NCBI GenBank assembly: GCA_035510155.1
Contig: DATKHR010000379.1
Coordinates: forward strand, 1 to 64,000
From: DATKHR01 sp035510155
GTDB taxonomy: Bacteria; Acidobacteriota; Vicinamibacteria; Vicinamibacterales; CAVVIG01
Reading direction: 5' to 3'
DNA length: 64,000 nucleotides
Shown here: positions 1 through 8,725 of the stretch, piece by piece
Layout: each line of letters begins with the position of its first letter
Numbering within the stretch: position 1 is the first letter of the stretch
Translations under genes and position numbers: made by a program
Notes under the pieces: generated by a model
Database searches by the model: none
What the model was told of the DNA's origin: nothing
Seen by the model: only the letters and a program-made list of their open reading frames with translations

Positions 1-564
1 CTCCGCCGGTCGGGTGAACTGCGGAAAGTCCAGCAGGCCGCGAGTGAACGACTCTGCCGCCACCGACTCTTCGTCGCCAACGACGCCGGGCACCAGCCGC
101 GCGACGGCGTCGAGCACCACGAGTGCCGGCAGCTCGCCGCCCGTGAGCACGTAGTCGCCGATCGACAGCTCCTCGGTCACCCGGGACCGGATCCGATCGT
201 CGAAACCCTCGTACCGGCCGCAGAGCAGCACGATATGCGGTACGCCACTGATCCGCCGAGCCTCCCGCTGGGTGAAGCGCGCCCCTTGCGGCGACATCAT
301 AATCACGGCCAACGGCGCGCCCCGGTCCGCCTCGATGCGGTCCAGCGCGCGAAAGACGGGGTCGGGCTTCAATACCATCCCCGGCCCCCCGCCGTAAGGC
401 ACATCGTCTACGACCTTATGGCGATCGGTCGTGAAATCACGTAAGTCGCGCACTTTCACGTCCAGCGTGCCGCGCTCGATTGCCCGCCCGAGAATGCCCG
501 CTGCCAGCGGCGCTTCGACCATCGCCGGAAAGATCGTGACGATGTCGAAGGTGATGGTGCTCAC
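1..564 (-). CDS. trmD: tRNA (guanine-N1)-methyltransferase TrmD, 3' part beyond window
   Basis: TrmD methylates guanine 37 of tRNAs that have G36, using S-adenosylmethionine, and prevents +1 frameshifting. Reading leftward from a GTG at 564, the 188 visible codons contain the family motifs LCGRYEGFDDRI and SIGDYVLTGGE, which form the trefoil-knot SAM site. The frame is open to base 1, so the C-terminal tRNA-contact part lies outside. The start lies 9 bases after the rimM stop, in the usual rpsP-rimM-trmD order. No ATG is available near the conserved N terminus (STITFDIVTIFP), so GTG is the likely start. Identity is near certain. Confidence 0.96.
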   Translation of the reverse strand, partial: MSTITFDIVTIFPAMVEAPLAAGILGRAIERGTLDVKVRDLRDFTTDRHKVVDDVPYGGGPGMVLKPDPVFRALDRIEADRGAPLAVIMMSPQGARFTQREARRISGVPHIVLLCGRYEGFDDRIRSRVTEELSIGDYVLTGGELPALVVLDAVARLVPGVVGDEESVAAESFTRGLLDFPQFTRPAE

Positions 565-573
565 CTGGCGCGT

Positions 574-1119
574 TCACCCGTTCAGGTCGAGCAATCCTGC
601 CGGCGCCTCGACCACTATCCGCCGCGCGCGGATGTCAACCGCCGTGCAAATCTCCGCAGCAAGCGGAATGAGTATCTCACCGTTCTCGCCTTCCACGACG
701 AGCCGGCTGCCCCCCAAGGTGCCTTCGACGCCCTTCACGACTCCTATCAAGCGGCCGTCTCCCGCTTCCACCCGACACCCCATGAGGTCGTGGTGGTAGA
801 ACGTTCCTGCCGGCAGGGGAATCAGTTGCCCTGCCGGGATCCGCAGCTCGAGACCGGCCAGCGCGGCGGCATCCGGTATCCCGTCGATGCCGGCCACCCC
901 TATCACCGGGCGATCGTTCTGGAACCGGACGCTGGTGATGGTCAGCTTCTCTATCGCTCCCGACCGCCGAACGAACAGCTCGGCGCCTGGCCGGAAGCGC
1001 TCGCCTGGAAAATCGGTCTCCAGATTCACGATGAGCTGTCCCCGCAGGCCGTGCGCGCGGGCGATACGCCCGACAACCGCCATCTCATCCCAGGCTGCCT
1101 GCATCGCGCGGTCGCTCAC
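574..1119 (-). CDS. rimM: Ribosome maturation factor RimM
   Basis: RimM helps the 30S head mature and binds protein S19. The 181-residue product has the N-terminal barrel signature VGRIARAHGLRGQL near residues 16-29 and a C-terminal PRC-barrel containing HHDLMGC and the G-x-L-x-G-V segment. Its length is typical. The GTG at 1119 overlaps the khpA stop by four bases (GTGA); an ATG at codon 6 or 13 is possible, but the coupled start fits the pattern of this operon. It lies between khpA and trmD, the usual context. Confidence 0.95.
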   Translation of the reverse strand: MSDRAMQAAWDEMAVVGRIARAHGLRGQLIVNLETDFPGERFRPGAELFVRRSGAIEKLTITSVRFQNDRPVIGVAGIDGIPDAAALAGLELRIPAGQLIPLPAGTFYHHDLMGCRVEAGDGRLIGVVKGVEGTLGGSRLVVEGENGEILIPLAAEICTAVDIRARRIVVEAPAGLLDLNG

Positions 1120-1385
1120 CGGCTCTCGCGGATTTCCAGCGTAACGTCCTTGCCTTCGCGCTCGCCGGCTGTGGCCGCGAGCGTGCGGAGCGCCGCCGCG
1201 GTACGGCCCTGGCGTCCGATCAGCTTCCCCACGTCGGTTGGCGCGACAAACAGCTCGATGAGCGTCTTGTGCTTGTGCTGCGATTCGGTCACTCGAACGT
1301 CGCTCGGTCGATCAGTCAGAGCCTTCGCCAGGATCTCGACGACGGCTCGAACGCCGGTGCCGGTTGGATCGGTGCTGGCGCTCAT
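1116..1385 (-). CDS. khpA: KhpA-type KH-domain RNA-binding protein
   Basis: A short single-KH-domain protein (89 residues) of the YlqC/KhpA family. The family binds RNA, often as a heterodimer with KhpB/Jag, and affects ribosome function and cell division in Gram-positives. The GxxG loop appears as LIGRQGRT around residues 56-63, followed by the helix that completes the KH fold. It lies 6 bases after rpsP and overlaps rimM by four bases, the common rpsP-khpA-rimM order. Its physiological role in this phylum is inferred. Confidence 0.92.
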   Translation of the reverse strand: MSASTDPTGTGVRAVVEILAKALTDRPSDVRVTESQHKHKTLIELFVAPTDVGKLIGRQGRTAAALRTLAATAGEREGKDVTLEIRESR

Positions 1386-1391
1386 GGCCTT

Positions 1392-1694
1392 CTACTTCGC
1401 CTGCGCGGGCGCGGCGGTCGCCGGAGCGCTGCCAGCCGGCGTCGCAACCCCCGGGGCCGGCGTCAAATGCCGAGCGATCAGCGTCCGAACCGAATCCGAC
1501 GGTTGCGCCCCCCGGCTGATCCAGTAACTCACGCGCTCCTTGTCGATCTGCACGACCGCCGGCCTGCTGCGCGGGTTGTAGTGACCGAGGATCTCGACAA
1601 ACGAGCTGTCGCGCGCCGCGCGCGAGTCGGTGACGACGACGCGAAAGAACGGACGTTTTTTCGATCCCGCGCGCCGCAAACGGATGGCTACCAT
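1392..1694 (-). CDS. rpsP: 30S ribosomal protein S16
   Basis: S16 is a small-subunit protein needed for assembly of the 5' domain of 16S rRNA. The first 78 residues carry the family signature: MVAIRLRRAGSKKRPFFR at the start, VVTDSR near 20, then the LGHYNPRS segment near 37. The last 22 residues are an Ala/Pro-rich tail not needed for the fold; such tails are common in high-GC lineages. It heads the rpsP-khpA-rimM-trmD block, 108 bases after ffh. Confidence 0.97.
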   Translation of the reverse strand: MVAIRLRRAGSKKRPFFRVVVTDSRAARDSSFVEILGHYNPRSRPAVVQIDKERVSYWISRGAQPSDSVRTLIARHLTPAPGVATPAGSAPATAAPAQAK

Positions 1695-1802
1695 GACGTG
1701 TGCTCCTGAATGGCGTCCGAGCTCGCTCCCGATCGCCTGTTTCGCTTCGATCGCTGGTTCCGGGGGTCGATTCCCCGGGCTCGCGTGACGAGGCCGCCGC
1801 GA

Positions 1803-3182
1803 TCAGCGACGGTTTCGAAGCATCTGCATCGCCTGGCGGCGGGCTCTCTTCCCGCCGCCAGCCAGCCCGGTCATCCCTCCGAGCTGCTTCAACATCTTCT
1901 GCATCTGCACGAACTGCTTCAGCAGACGATTCACTTCCTCGACCGACGTCCCACTGCCTCTGGCAATCCGCTTGCGGCGGCTGCCGTTGATGATGTGCTG
2001 TCTCCGCCGTTCGTCCGGCGTCATCGAGCTGATGATCGCTTCGACGCGGGACAGCTGATCGTTATCGGGCGCGTTCCCGGCCAGCGCCTTGAGGTTGCCC
2101 ATCCCCGGCAGCATCCCCATGATCGACTCGAGCGGTCCCATCTTCCGGATCGCCTTCAACTGATCGCGGAAGTCCTCGAGCGTGAACTCATTGGACCGGA
2201 TCTTCTCCTCGAGGCGCTCGGCTTCCTCGTGGCTGATCGCGGCTTCGGCCTTTTCGATGAGCGAGAGAACGTCGCCCATCCCCAGAACGCGCGAGACCAC
2301 GCGCTCGGGGTGAAACGGCTCCAGATCATCCAGCGTCTCGCCGCTTCCCGCAAACGCGATCGGCACTCCGACAACCGAGACCACAGAGAGCGCCGCCCCG
2401 CCTCTCGCGTCGCCGTCCAACTTGGTGAGCACGACACCGGTAACGCCCACCCGCGCGTTGAACTCGCCGGCGCTCCTGACAGCGTCCTGCCCCGTCATCG
2501 CATCGGCCACGAACAGCCGATCGGACGAATCGGTCGCCTCTCTGACGGCGACGAGCTCCGCCATCAACTCGTCATCGATGTGCAGCCGTCCGGCCGTATC
2601 GACGATCACGGTGTCGAAGCCCAGGTTCGCGGCCTCGGCGACCGCGCCGCGCGCGCGCGCGACGGGATCCAGCAGGCCGGCGGGATCGTGCACCCGCAGG
2701 CTGCCCTTGCGGCCGACAACGTTCAACTGCTCGATCGCGGCGGGCCGCTTGACGTCGGTTGAGACAAGCAGCGGATGCTTCCCTTGCTGCGTCAGCCACT
2801 TCCCGAGCTTCCCTGCCGTCGTTGTCTTCCCGGCGCCTTGCAGGCCGAGCAGCAGAATGACGCGCGGCCGCCTGGCGGACGGCTGCAGTCCGCCTTCAAC
2901 ATTCCCGAAGAGCGCGACCATTTCGTCGCGGACGATTCGGACGACCTGCTGCGACGGCGCGAGACCGCCCAGCAGGTCTCGGCTCTGCCCGGTCGCCGCG
3001 TCCATCGCGCGGTCCCGCACGCGATCGACGAATGCCTTGACGACCTTGAAATTGACGTCTGCCTCGAGCAGCGCGAGGCGGATCTCGCGCAGCGCCGCCT
3101 CGATGTTCTCGGGCGTAAGCCGCGTCTCGCCGCGAAACGACTTGAAGACGTCCTGGAGTCGTCCGCCGAGCGACTCAAACAT
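1803..3182 (-). CDS. ffh: Signal recognition particle protein Ffh
   Basis: Ffh is the SRP54 GTPase that, with 4.5S RNA, delivers ribosomes making membrane proteins to FtsY. The 459-residue product has the N domain (residues 1-90), the G domain with GLQGAGKTTTAGKLGKW near 110, DTAGRLHIDDEL near 190 and TKLDGDARGGAAL near 247, and a Met-rich M domain (about 325-459, with MGPLESIMGMLPGMG and a basic tail ending RRQAMQMLRNRR). Its receptor FtsY is in the same gene string about 3 kb upstream. No 4.5S RNA gene was recognised in the window. Confidence 0.98.
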   Translation of the reverse strand: MFESLGGRLQDVFKSFRGETRLTPENIEAALREIRLALLEADVNFKVVKAFVDRVRDRAMDAATGQSRDLLGGLAPSQQVVRIVRDEMVALFGNVEGGLQPSARRPRVILLLGLQGAGKTTTAGKLGKWLTQQGKHPLLVSTDVKRPAAIEQLNVVGRKGSLRVHDPAGLLDPVARARGAVAEAANLGFDTVIVDTAGRLHIDDELMAELVAVREATDSSDRLFVADAMTGQDAVRSAGEFNARVGVTGVVLTKLDGDARGGAALSVVSVVGVPIAFAGSGETLDDLEPFHPERVVSRVLGMGDVLSLIEKAEAAISHEEAERLEEKIRSNEFTLEDFRDQLKAIRKMGPLESIMGMLPGMGNLKALAGNAPDNDQLSRVEAIISSMTPDERRRQHIINGSRRKRIARGSGTSVEEVNRLLKQFVQMQKMLKQLGGMTGLAGGGKRARRQAMQMLRNRR

Positions 3183-3220
3183 TATGGAAGCCGCGCCAAT
3201 CTTCTGGAGCGCAAACCCCT

Positions 3221-3229
3221 AAGATAGCA
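3221..3229 (-). promoter_or_regulatory. Extended -10 promoter element before ffh
   Basis: On the minus strand the sequence TGCTATCTT gives an extended -10 (TG-n-TATCTT) about 38 bases before the ffh ATG, in the only gap (69 bases) between ribBA and ffh. No good -35 is visible. This would let ffh and the ribosomal genes after it be transcribed independently of the long upstream operon. Assigned by eye only. Confidence 0.35.
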
Positions 3230-3251
3230 CACATCCTCGACCGAAGCCGAC

Positions 3252-4541
3252 TCACACCGTCGACAGCTTGTGCCCCAGCTTCTCCTTTTTGGTCTTGAGA
3301 TAGCGACGCGTCGACTCGGATGCCGGGATCTCGAGCGGCAGCCATTCGCTCACCGACAGACCATAGCCTTCGATGCCCACGAGCTTGCGAGGGTTGTTGC
3401 TCAACAGCCGCATCGAGCGCACGCCGAGCTCGCGCAGAATCTGCACGCCCATACCGTAGTCGCGCTGGTCCGCTTTGAACCCCAGACGCTCGTTGGCCTC
3501 GACGGTGTCGAATCCCTCGTCCTGGAGCTCGTATGCGCGAATCTTGTTCGCGAGGCCGATGCCCCGGCCTTCCTGGTGGAGGTACAGGAGGACGCCGCGG
3601 CCCTCGGCGGCGATTCGCCGCATGGCGGTGTCCAGCTGCGCGCCGCAGTCGCATCGCGCAGAATGAAACACGTCGCCGGTCAGGCACTGCGAGTGCACGC
3701 GCACCAGGACGTCCTTGCCGGTGCTGATATCGCCGCGGACGAGCGCGATGTGCGTCTGCATGTCGACCTGGTTCTCGTACGCGTAGACCTTGAAGTCCCC
3801 ATACTCGGTCGGCAGATCCGCAGCCGCTACGCGCTTGACGAGGGATTCGGTCCGGATGCGGTACTTGATGAGATCCGCGATGGTGATGAGCAGCAACCCG
3901 TGCCTGGTAGCGAACTTCGCAAGCTGCGGGACGCGAGCCATCGTCCCGTCCTCGTTCATGACCTCGCAGATCACCCCCGCTGGATACAAGCCGGCGATCC
4001 TCGCCAGGTCGACCGCCGCCTCGGTCTGACCTGCGCGAACCATGACGCCGCCGGTGCGCGAGCGCAGCGGAAACATGTGGCCGGGGCGAGCCAGATCCGA
4101 CGGCCGCGTCGCCGGGTCGATCGCGGTGAGCACCGTCGCTGCGCGGTCAGCCGCGGATATTCCGGTGGTTGTCCTCCCCTTCGCCTCGATCTGCACGCAG
4201 AACGCCGTGTCGAACGCGGACGTGTTTTTGGAGACGACGAGCGGGATCTCGAGCTCGTCGAGCCGCTCGGGCGTCATCGACAGGCAGATTAGGCCGCGCC
4301 CGTAGCGCGCCATGAAGTTGATCGCTTCTGGCGTCACCTTCTCGGCCGCGATCGTCAGATCGCCCTCGTTCTCCCGATCTGCATCGTCAACAACGATGAC
4401 CATGCGGCCAGCGCGAATCGCCTCGATGGCGTCTTCGATGCGCGCGAACGGCGTCGGCTTCTTCCTGGCGATCGCGAGCGGCCGCGCGCGCTCCCCGTTC
4501 CTCGCCGGCTTGCTCTCGTCCTTGTGGGTTGTGCGCTTCAT
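3252..4541 (-). CDS. ribBA: Bifunctional 3,4-DHBP synthase / GTP cyclohydrolase II
   Basis: A fusion of the two entry enzymes of riboflavin synthesis. The RibB half (about residues 37-235) makes 3,4-dihydroxy-2-butanone 4-phosphate from ribulose 5-phosphate and shows VVDDADRENEGDL near 50. The RibA half (about 236-429) opens GTP and shows the zinc-binding segment with HSQCLTGDVFHSARCDCG and then HQEGRGIGLANKI. Both active sites look intact. A basic 36-residue N-terminal extension precedes the usual start; it may be real or the start may lie further in. It follows ribE by 22 bases; ribH is not in the cluster. Confidence 0.97.
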   Translation of the reverse strand: MKRTTHKDESKPARNGERARPLAIARKKPTPFARIEDAIEAIRAGRMVIVVDDADRENEGDLTIAAEKVTPEAINFMARYGRGLICLSMTPERLDELEIPLVVSKNTSAFDTAFCVQIEAKGRTTTGISAADRAATVLTAIDPATRPSDLARPGHMFPLRSRTGGVMVRAGQTEAAVDLARIAGLYPAGVICEVMNEDGTMARVPQLAKFATRHGLLLITIADLIKYRIRTESLVKRVAAADLPTEYGDFKVYAYENQVDMQTHIALVRGDISTGKDVLVRVHSQCLTGDVFHSARCDCGAQLDTAMRRIAAEGRGVLLYLHQEGRGIGLANKIRAYELQDEGFDTVEANERLGFKADQRDYGMGVQILRELGVRSMRLLSNNPRKLVGIEGYGLSVSEWLPLEIPASESTRRYLKTKKEKLGHKLSTV

Positions 4542-4563
4542 CGTTGATCCTTGGTTCTTGGGC

Positions 4564-5163
4564 CTACGTCCTCAGTCCTGCCAGCTCCGCCGAACGGACG
4601 ACGTATTTGCCGACCATGTCGCATTCGAGGTTGACGCAATCGCGGGCCCGCGCGAGCCGAAGGTTGGTGTGCGCCATCGTAAACGGCACGATCTGCACGT
4701 CGAAGCGATCGGTTTCGAGTCGAGCGACGGTCAGGCTGATGCCATCCACGGCAATCGATCCCTTGGGGACGATGAGCACCGCCAGTTGCGACGGGAAGCT
4801 GACGGAGAGCCGGTGAAAATCAGCGTCTGCGCCGAGGCCTTCGATTCGGCCGATCCCATCGACGTGACCCTGAACGAAATGTCCTCCCAGACGGCCGTCT
4901 GCGCGCAGCGGCCGCTCGAGGTTGACGATCGTGCCGGGCACCAGCGAGCCGAGCGTCGTGACGCGTATGGTTTCCGGACCGATGTCCGCATGCACTTCTC
5001 GATTCTCGGCGCGGACGACGGTCAGGCAGACGCCGTTAATCGCGAGGCTCTCGCCGGGTGAGAGCTCCGGCGCGAGCGAGGACGCGATCCGCAGGCGGAA
5101 GCCGCCGCCCGCAGGCGCGCGCTCCACGATCTCGCCAACGGCTTCAACGAGGCCCGTGAACAT
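4564..5163 (-). CDS. ribE: Riboflavin synthase, alpha subunit
   Basis: Converts two molecules of 6,7-dimethyl-8-ribityllumazine into riboflavin plus the pyrimidine precursor. The 199-residue product has the duplicated barrel of the family: N-terminal MFTGLVEAVGEI and LAINGVCLTV in the first half, then GHFVQGHVDG and IAVDGISLTV in the second. The ATG at 5163 lies within the 3' end of ribD (20-base overlap). Lumazine synthase (ribH), which supplies the substrate, is not nearby. Confidence 0.97.
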   Translation of the reverse strand: MFTGLVEAVGEIVERAPAGGGFRLRIASSLAPELSPGESLAINGVCLTVVRAENREVHADIGPETIRVTTLGSLVPGTIVNLERPLRADGRLGGHFVQGHVDGIGRIEGLGADADFHRLSVSFPSQLAVLIVPKGSIAVDGISLTVARLETDRFDVQIVPFTMAHTNLRLARARDCVNLECDMVGKYVVRSAELAGLRT

Positions 5164-6229
5164 AACCCTCGATCAACACATCGGGTCCCAGCGCAGCAAC
5201 GCGGCGATCGATGAGCGCCGCCGACGAGAAGCCGCGATCCGGCAATAGGGCCACACCGCGGCCGAGGATCCGCGGCGTGACATACAGCCTCACGAAATCC
5301 ACCAGGTCTTCGTCCCATGCGGCGCCGTGAAGCGTGGCGCCGCCTTCGAGCAGCAGGGACGCGACCTGCCTCATGCCGAGGCGGCGCAGCGCGTGACCGA
5401 CCGTTCCATCGGTCACCCATACTTCAGCGCCGCGCGATTCGAGCGCCCGCCGCTCGGCGCCGCGGCTGGCCGCGCGGTCACTTGCCACGATAATGACAGG
5501 CCCGGCGTCCAGTGTCGAGAGCAGGCGCGCGGTGGGCGGCATCCGCAGAGAGCGGTCGAACACGACCCGGATCAACGAGCGCTCGCGGTAGGCGCTTCGC
5601 GCGGTCAGCGCGGGGTCGTCGGCCAGAATCGTCCCCACCCCGACGCCAATCGCATCCACGGTCGCCCGCAACCGGTGGGCGTGACGATTCGCCGCGACAG
5701 ATGTCAGGGACATGGGCCGGGCTGGGGAATCGGAGATAAAACCGTCGGCGCTCGTGGCTGCCTTCAGGATGACAAACGGACGCCCTTCGCGTATCAACGT
5801 GAAGAACGCCTGGTTGAGCGCCGTGGATCTCGCCGCCCCCAGTCCGACGTCGACGTCGACGCCATGAGCGCGGAGGTACGCGAATCCACGTCCCTGGACC
5901 AGCGGGTTGGGATCCTGCACCGACGCCACGACTCGCGCGATCCCGGCATCCACGATTCGCTTTACGCACGGACCGGTGCGCCCCTGATGCGCGCAGGGCT
6001 CGAGCGTGCAGTACAACGTTGCGCCGCGGACCTGCGATCCCGCTTCCGCCAGCGCCAGGACCTCAGCGTGCGGCTCACCGGCCCGCTCATGGTACCCCTG
6101 CCCGCGCACGACGCCGTCCGGCGACACCACCACCGCCCCAACCAGAGGATTCGGGCTCGTGCGTCCCGCCCCGCGAGCGGCGTGGAACAGCGCGCGATCC
6201 ATCCACCGTTGGTCGCCCGCGCTCACCAC
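5144..6229 (-). CDS. ribD: Bifunctional riboflavin deaminase/reductase RibD
   Basis: RibD deaminates and then reduces the pyrimidine ring produced by GTP cyclohydrolase II. The N-terminal deaminase (about residues 1-145) carries the zinc motif HAE near 51 and CTLEPCAHQGRTGPC near 76-90. The C-terminal reductase (about 146-361) begins with RPFVILKAATSADGF and contains LLLEGGATLHGA. Two GTG codons in tandem (6229 and 6226) can serve as start; the second forms a GTGA overlap with the ftsY stop, matching other junctions here. Confidence 0.96.
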   Translation of the reverse strand: MVSAGDQRWMDRALFHAARGAGRTSPNPLVGAVVVSPDGVVRGQGYHERAGEPHAEVLALAEAGSQVRGATLYCTLEPCAHQGRTGPCVKRIVDAGIARVVASVQDPNPLVQGRGFAYLRAHGVDVDVGLGAARSTALNQAFFTLIREGRPFVILKAATSADGFISDSPARPMSLTSVAANRHAHRLRATVDAIGVGVGTILADDPALTARSAYRERSLIRVVFDRSLRMPPTARLLSTLDAGPVIIVASDRAASRGAERRALESRGAEVWVTDGTVGHALRRLGMRQVASLLLEGGATLHGAAWDEDLVDFVRLYVTPRILGRGVALLPDRGFSSAALIDRRVAALGPDVLIEGYVHGPR

Positions 6230-7146
6230 TTTTCCTCGAACAGTCCGTCGACGTACTCATCCGCTGAGAACGTGACGAGATCATCGATGCCCTCGCCGAC
6301 GCCGACGTAGCGGATCGGCAGTTTCAGGTCGTTGGCGATGGCAACGGCAATGCCGCCTTTCGCGGTGCCGTCCAGCTTTGCAAGCACGATCCCGTTGACG
6401 CCCGCGACATCCATGAACGCGCGCGCCTGCTGGACGCCGTTCTGCCCGACCGTCGCGTCAAGCACCAACAGCACTTCCTGCGGCGCTCCCGGGACTTCTC
6501 GCGCCGCGATCCGCCGGATCTTATCCAGCTCGTTCATCAAATTGGCGCGCGTGTGCAGCCGGCCGGCCGTGTCGACAAGGATGGGATCCCGCCTCCGCGC
6601 TTTGCCGGACGAGATGGCATCGAACACCACGGCCGCCGGATCCGCACCCTCGCGCGCGCGGACGATATCGACGCCGGCGCGGTTGGCCCAGATCTCGAGC
6701 TGCTCGACGGCTGCCGCGCGAAATGTATCGGCGGCGCAGATGAGCGGCGCCCGGCCCTCGCGCTTCAGGAGGCTCGCGAGCTTGCCGACGGTCGTCGTTT
6801 TTCCTGTGCCGTTCACGCCAACGATGAGCGTGATAACCGGATGCTCGTCGATGGCGACCGGCCGGTCGACGCCGGCGAATACGTCCTTGATCTGCTGCTT
6901 GACGAGGTCACGGAGACTCGCCCCCGAAGGAGGCCGGTCCTTGACGGCCCGCAGGATGCGGTCAGTCGTCGCGACGCCGATGTCTGCCGAGATGAGCAGC
7001 TCTTCAAGCGCCTCGAGCGTCTCGATATCCACCGGACGGGATCGACGAGCAGGCTCGTCGGCGCGGCCGACGATGTCTTCGAAGCGATCGACGATCTGCC
7101 GCTTCGTCCGGGCAAGCCCCTCCTTAATTCGACCGAGAATCGTCAC
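6223..7146 (-). CDS. ftsY: Signal recognition particle receptor FtsY
   Basis: FtsY is the membrane-associated GTPase that docks SRP-ribosome complexes. The NG domain fills the 307 residues: VNGTGKTTTVGKLA near 110-123, CAADTFRAAA, DTAGRLHTRANLMNEL and LAKLDGTAKGG. The acidic N-terminal A domain of enterobacterial FtsY is absent, as in many short-form receptors. The start chosen is a GTG at 7146 that overlaps the gpsA stop by four bases; the frame is open much further upstream, but only as a shadow of gpsA. Confidence 0.96.
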   Translation of the reverse strand: MTILGRIKEGLARTKRQIVDRFEDIVGRADEPARRSRPVDIETLEALEELLISADIGVATTDRILRAVKDRPPSGASLRDLVKQQIKDVFAGVDRPVAIDEHPVITLIVGVNGTGKTTTVGKLASLLKREGRAPLICAADTFRAAAVEQLEIWANRAGVDIVRAREGADPAAVVFDAISSGKARRRDPILVDTAGRLHTRANLMNELDKIRRIAAREVPGAPQEVLLVLDATVGQNGVQQARAFMDVAGVNGIVLAKLDGTAKGGIAVAIANDLKLPIRYVGVGEGIDDLVTFSADEYVDGLFEEKW

Positions 7147-8147
7147 CCTGCCTCCGCCTCCGCTCTCTGCCGTCTGAGCATCAGCGCCTCGATGGCCGAC
7201 CGCACGTTGGTACGGCCGGCGAGCACTTCGGCCATCTGGGTCGCGATCGGAAGCTCGACTCCGTGTCGGGATCCGAGGGCCAGCGCTGCCCCCGTCGTTC
7301 GAACGCCCTCTGCGATCATCTTCATACTCGCGAGAATTTCCGGAAGCGGCCGGCCGCGCGCCAGTTCGACGCCCACGTGCCGGTTGCGACTCAGTGACCC
7401 GGTGCACGTCAGCACGAGGTCTCCCAGGCCGCTCAGTCCTGCCAGCGTCTCTCGCCGTCCGCCCAACGCGCATGCCAGCCGTGTGATCTCCGCCAGACCG
7501 CGTGTAATGAGCGCGGCGAGCGCGTTGTGTCCGAGGCCCAAGCCCTCGACGACGCCGGCAGCGATTGCGATGATGTTCTTCATCGAGCCCCCGATCTCGA
7601 CCCCCACGACATCGTCGCTGCCGTAAAGGCGAAGCGCCGGTCCCCGAAACTCGGCCTGCACGGCCTCGAGCGCGGCCAGATCCCTCGACGCCGCGACGAT
7701 GGCGGTCGGCAGCTGCCCGGCCACCTCGATCGCGAAGCTCGGTCCCGACAGGACGACAACGGGGTAGCGCGCGGCTGTCTCCTCCGACACGACCTCGGAC
7801 ATCCGCAGCAACGTGTCGGACTCGAGCCCCTTCGTGGCGCTGACGAGCACGGCATCCGGCTCGACATATGGCGCGGCTGCCCTCACGACGGCGCGACATC
7901 CGTGGGAAGGGAGCGCCGAAACGACAATGGTTGAACCGCGAAGCGCCTCGCTCAGTTGGTCGGCCACGCTGACCGTGGCCGGCATCGTGACGTCCGGCAA
8001 GTAGACGGCGTTCGCGCGGCGAACGCGCATCTCGTGAACCAGCCCCGCGTCTCGCGCCCACAAGGTGACGTGGTGACCTACACGCCCGAGATGAACGGCA
8101 AGCGCCGTTCCCCAGCTGCCCGCGCCAAGAACGGTGATCGCCCTCAC
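7143..8147 (-). CDS. gpsA: Glycerol-3-phosphate dehydrogenase [NAD(P)+]
   Basis: Reduces dihydroxyacetone phosphate to sn-glycerol 3-phosphate, the backbone for phospholipids. Starting at the GTG at 8147, the product has the Rossmann motif ITVLGAGSWGTALA at residues 3-16, the KGLE segment, the VLSGPSFA segment, and the catalytic-lysine region GGSMKNIIAIAAG, with GLGDLVLTCTG further on. Length 334 is typical. GTGA overlaps on both sides link it to plsY, whose acceptor substrate it makes, and to ftsY. Confidence 0.97.
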   Translation of the reverse strand: MRAITVLGAGSWGTALAVHLGRVGHHVTLWARDAGLVHEMRVRRANAVYLPDVTMPATVSVADQLSEALRGSTIVVSALPSHGCRAVVRAAAPYVEPDAVLVSATKGLESDTLLRMSEVVSEETAARYPVVVLSGPSFAIEVAGQLPTAIVAASRDLAALEAVQAEFRGPALRLYGSDDVVGVEIGGSMKNIIAIAAGVVEGLGLGHNALAALITRGLAEITRLACALGGRRETLAGLSGLGDLVLTCTGSLSRNRHVGVELARGRPLPEILASMKMIAEGVRTTGAALALGSRHGVELPIATQMAEVLAGRTNVRSAIEALMLRRQRAEAEAG

Positions 8148-8725
8148 GCGCGCGCCCCGAGGCGGCGTTCCGTGCCGGCCCGAAGTCGGACGAGATTCGA
8201 GCGGTGTCGGAAGAGGATCAGCGCGGCAGCCGCGACGGCCGCCACGACGGCTGGAGCGGGACTCCCGATGGCATACGCCACCGGCGGGAGCGCCAGCGTA
8301 GCCAGAATCGATCCCGCCGACACATACTTGGTGAGCCAGACCGCTGCGACGAACAGAACGATCGCCGGCGGCACGGCGGCAGGCGTCAGCACGGAAAAGA
8401 CGCCGCAGGCAGTCGCCACACCCTTGCCGCCTCGAAAACGCAGCCAGACGGGGTAAATGTGGCCGACGATCGCTGCCACGCCGGCGATCGCCGGGCCCGA
8501 CGAGTGATCGCTGAAGCGCGCGGCAATCATGACGCTGAGGGCGCCCTTCGCTACGTCGAGCGCCGCGACCAGCAGTCCCGCCACCCACCCGGAGGCGCGC
8601 ACGACGTTCGCCGCGCCGAGATTCCCGCTTCCCGTCCTTCTGAGATCTGCTCCGAGGCGCCGGGCCATGATCAGAGCGAACGGGATCGAACCGATCAGGT
8701 AAGCGAGGGCGATAGCGAGGGTCAT
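8144..8725 (-). CDS. plsY: Glycerol-3-phosphate acyltransferase PlsY
   Basis: An integral membrane enzyme that transfers the acyl group of acyl-phosphate to glycerol 3-phosphate, giving lysophosphatidate. The 193-residue product shows the three conserved loops: GSIPFALIM near 12-20, RRTGSGNLGAANVVRA near 30-44, and the RFRGGKGVATACG segment near 105-117, between five or so membrane helices. It needs PlsX for substrate, which is not in the window. The start codon overlaps the thpR stop (ATGA) and its stop overlaps gpsA (GTGA). Confidence 0.96.
   Translation of the reverse strand: MTLAIALAYLIGSIPFALIMARRLGADLRRTGSGNLGAANVVRASGWVAGLLVAALDVAKGALSVMIAARFSDHSSGPAIAGVAAIVGHIYPVWLRFRGGKGVATACGVFSVLTPAAVPPAIVLFVAAVWLTKYVSAGSILATLALPPVAYAIGSPAPAVVAAVAAAALILFRHRSNLVRLRAGTERRLGARA

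Noticed and set aside
5144..6300. FMN riboswitch for the riboflavin genes
   Set aside because: ribD overlaps ftsY with no leader. None of the conserved riboswitch segments is visible in the gaps of the rib block.
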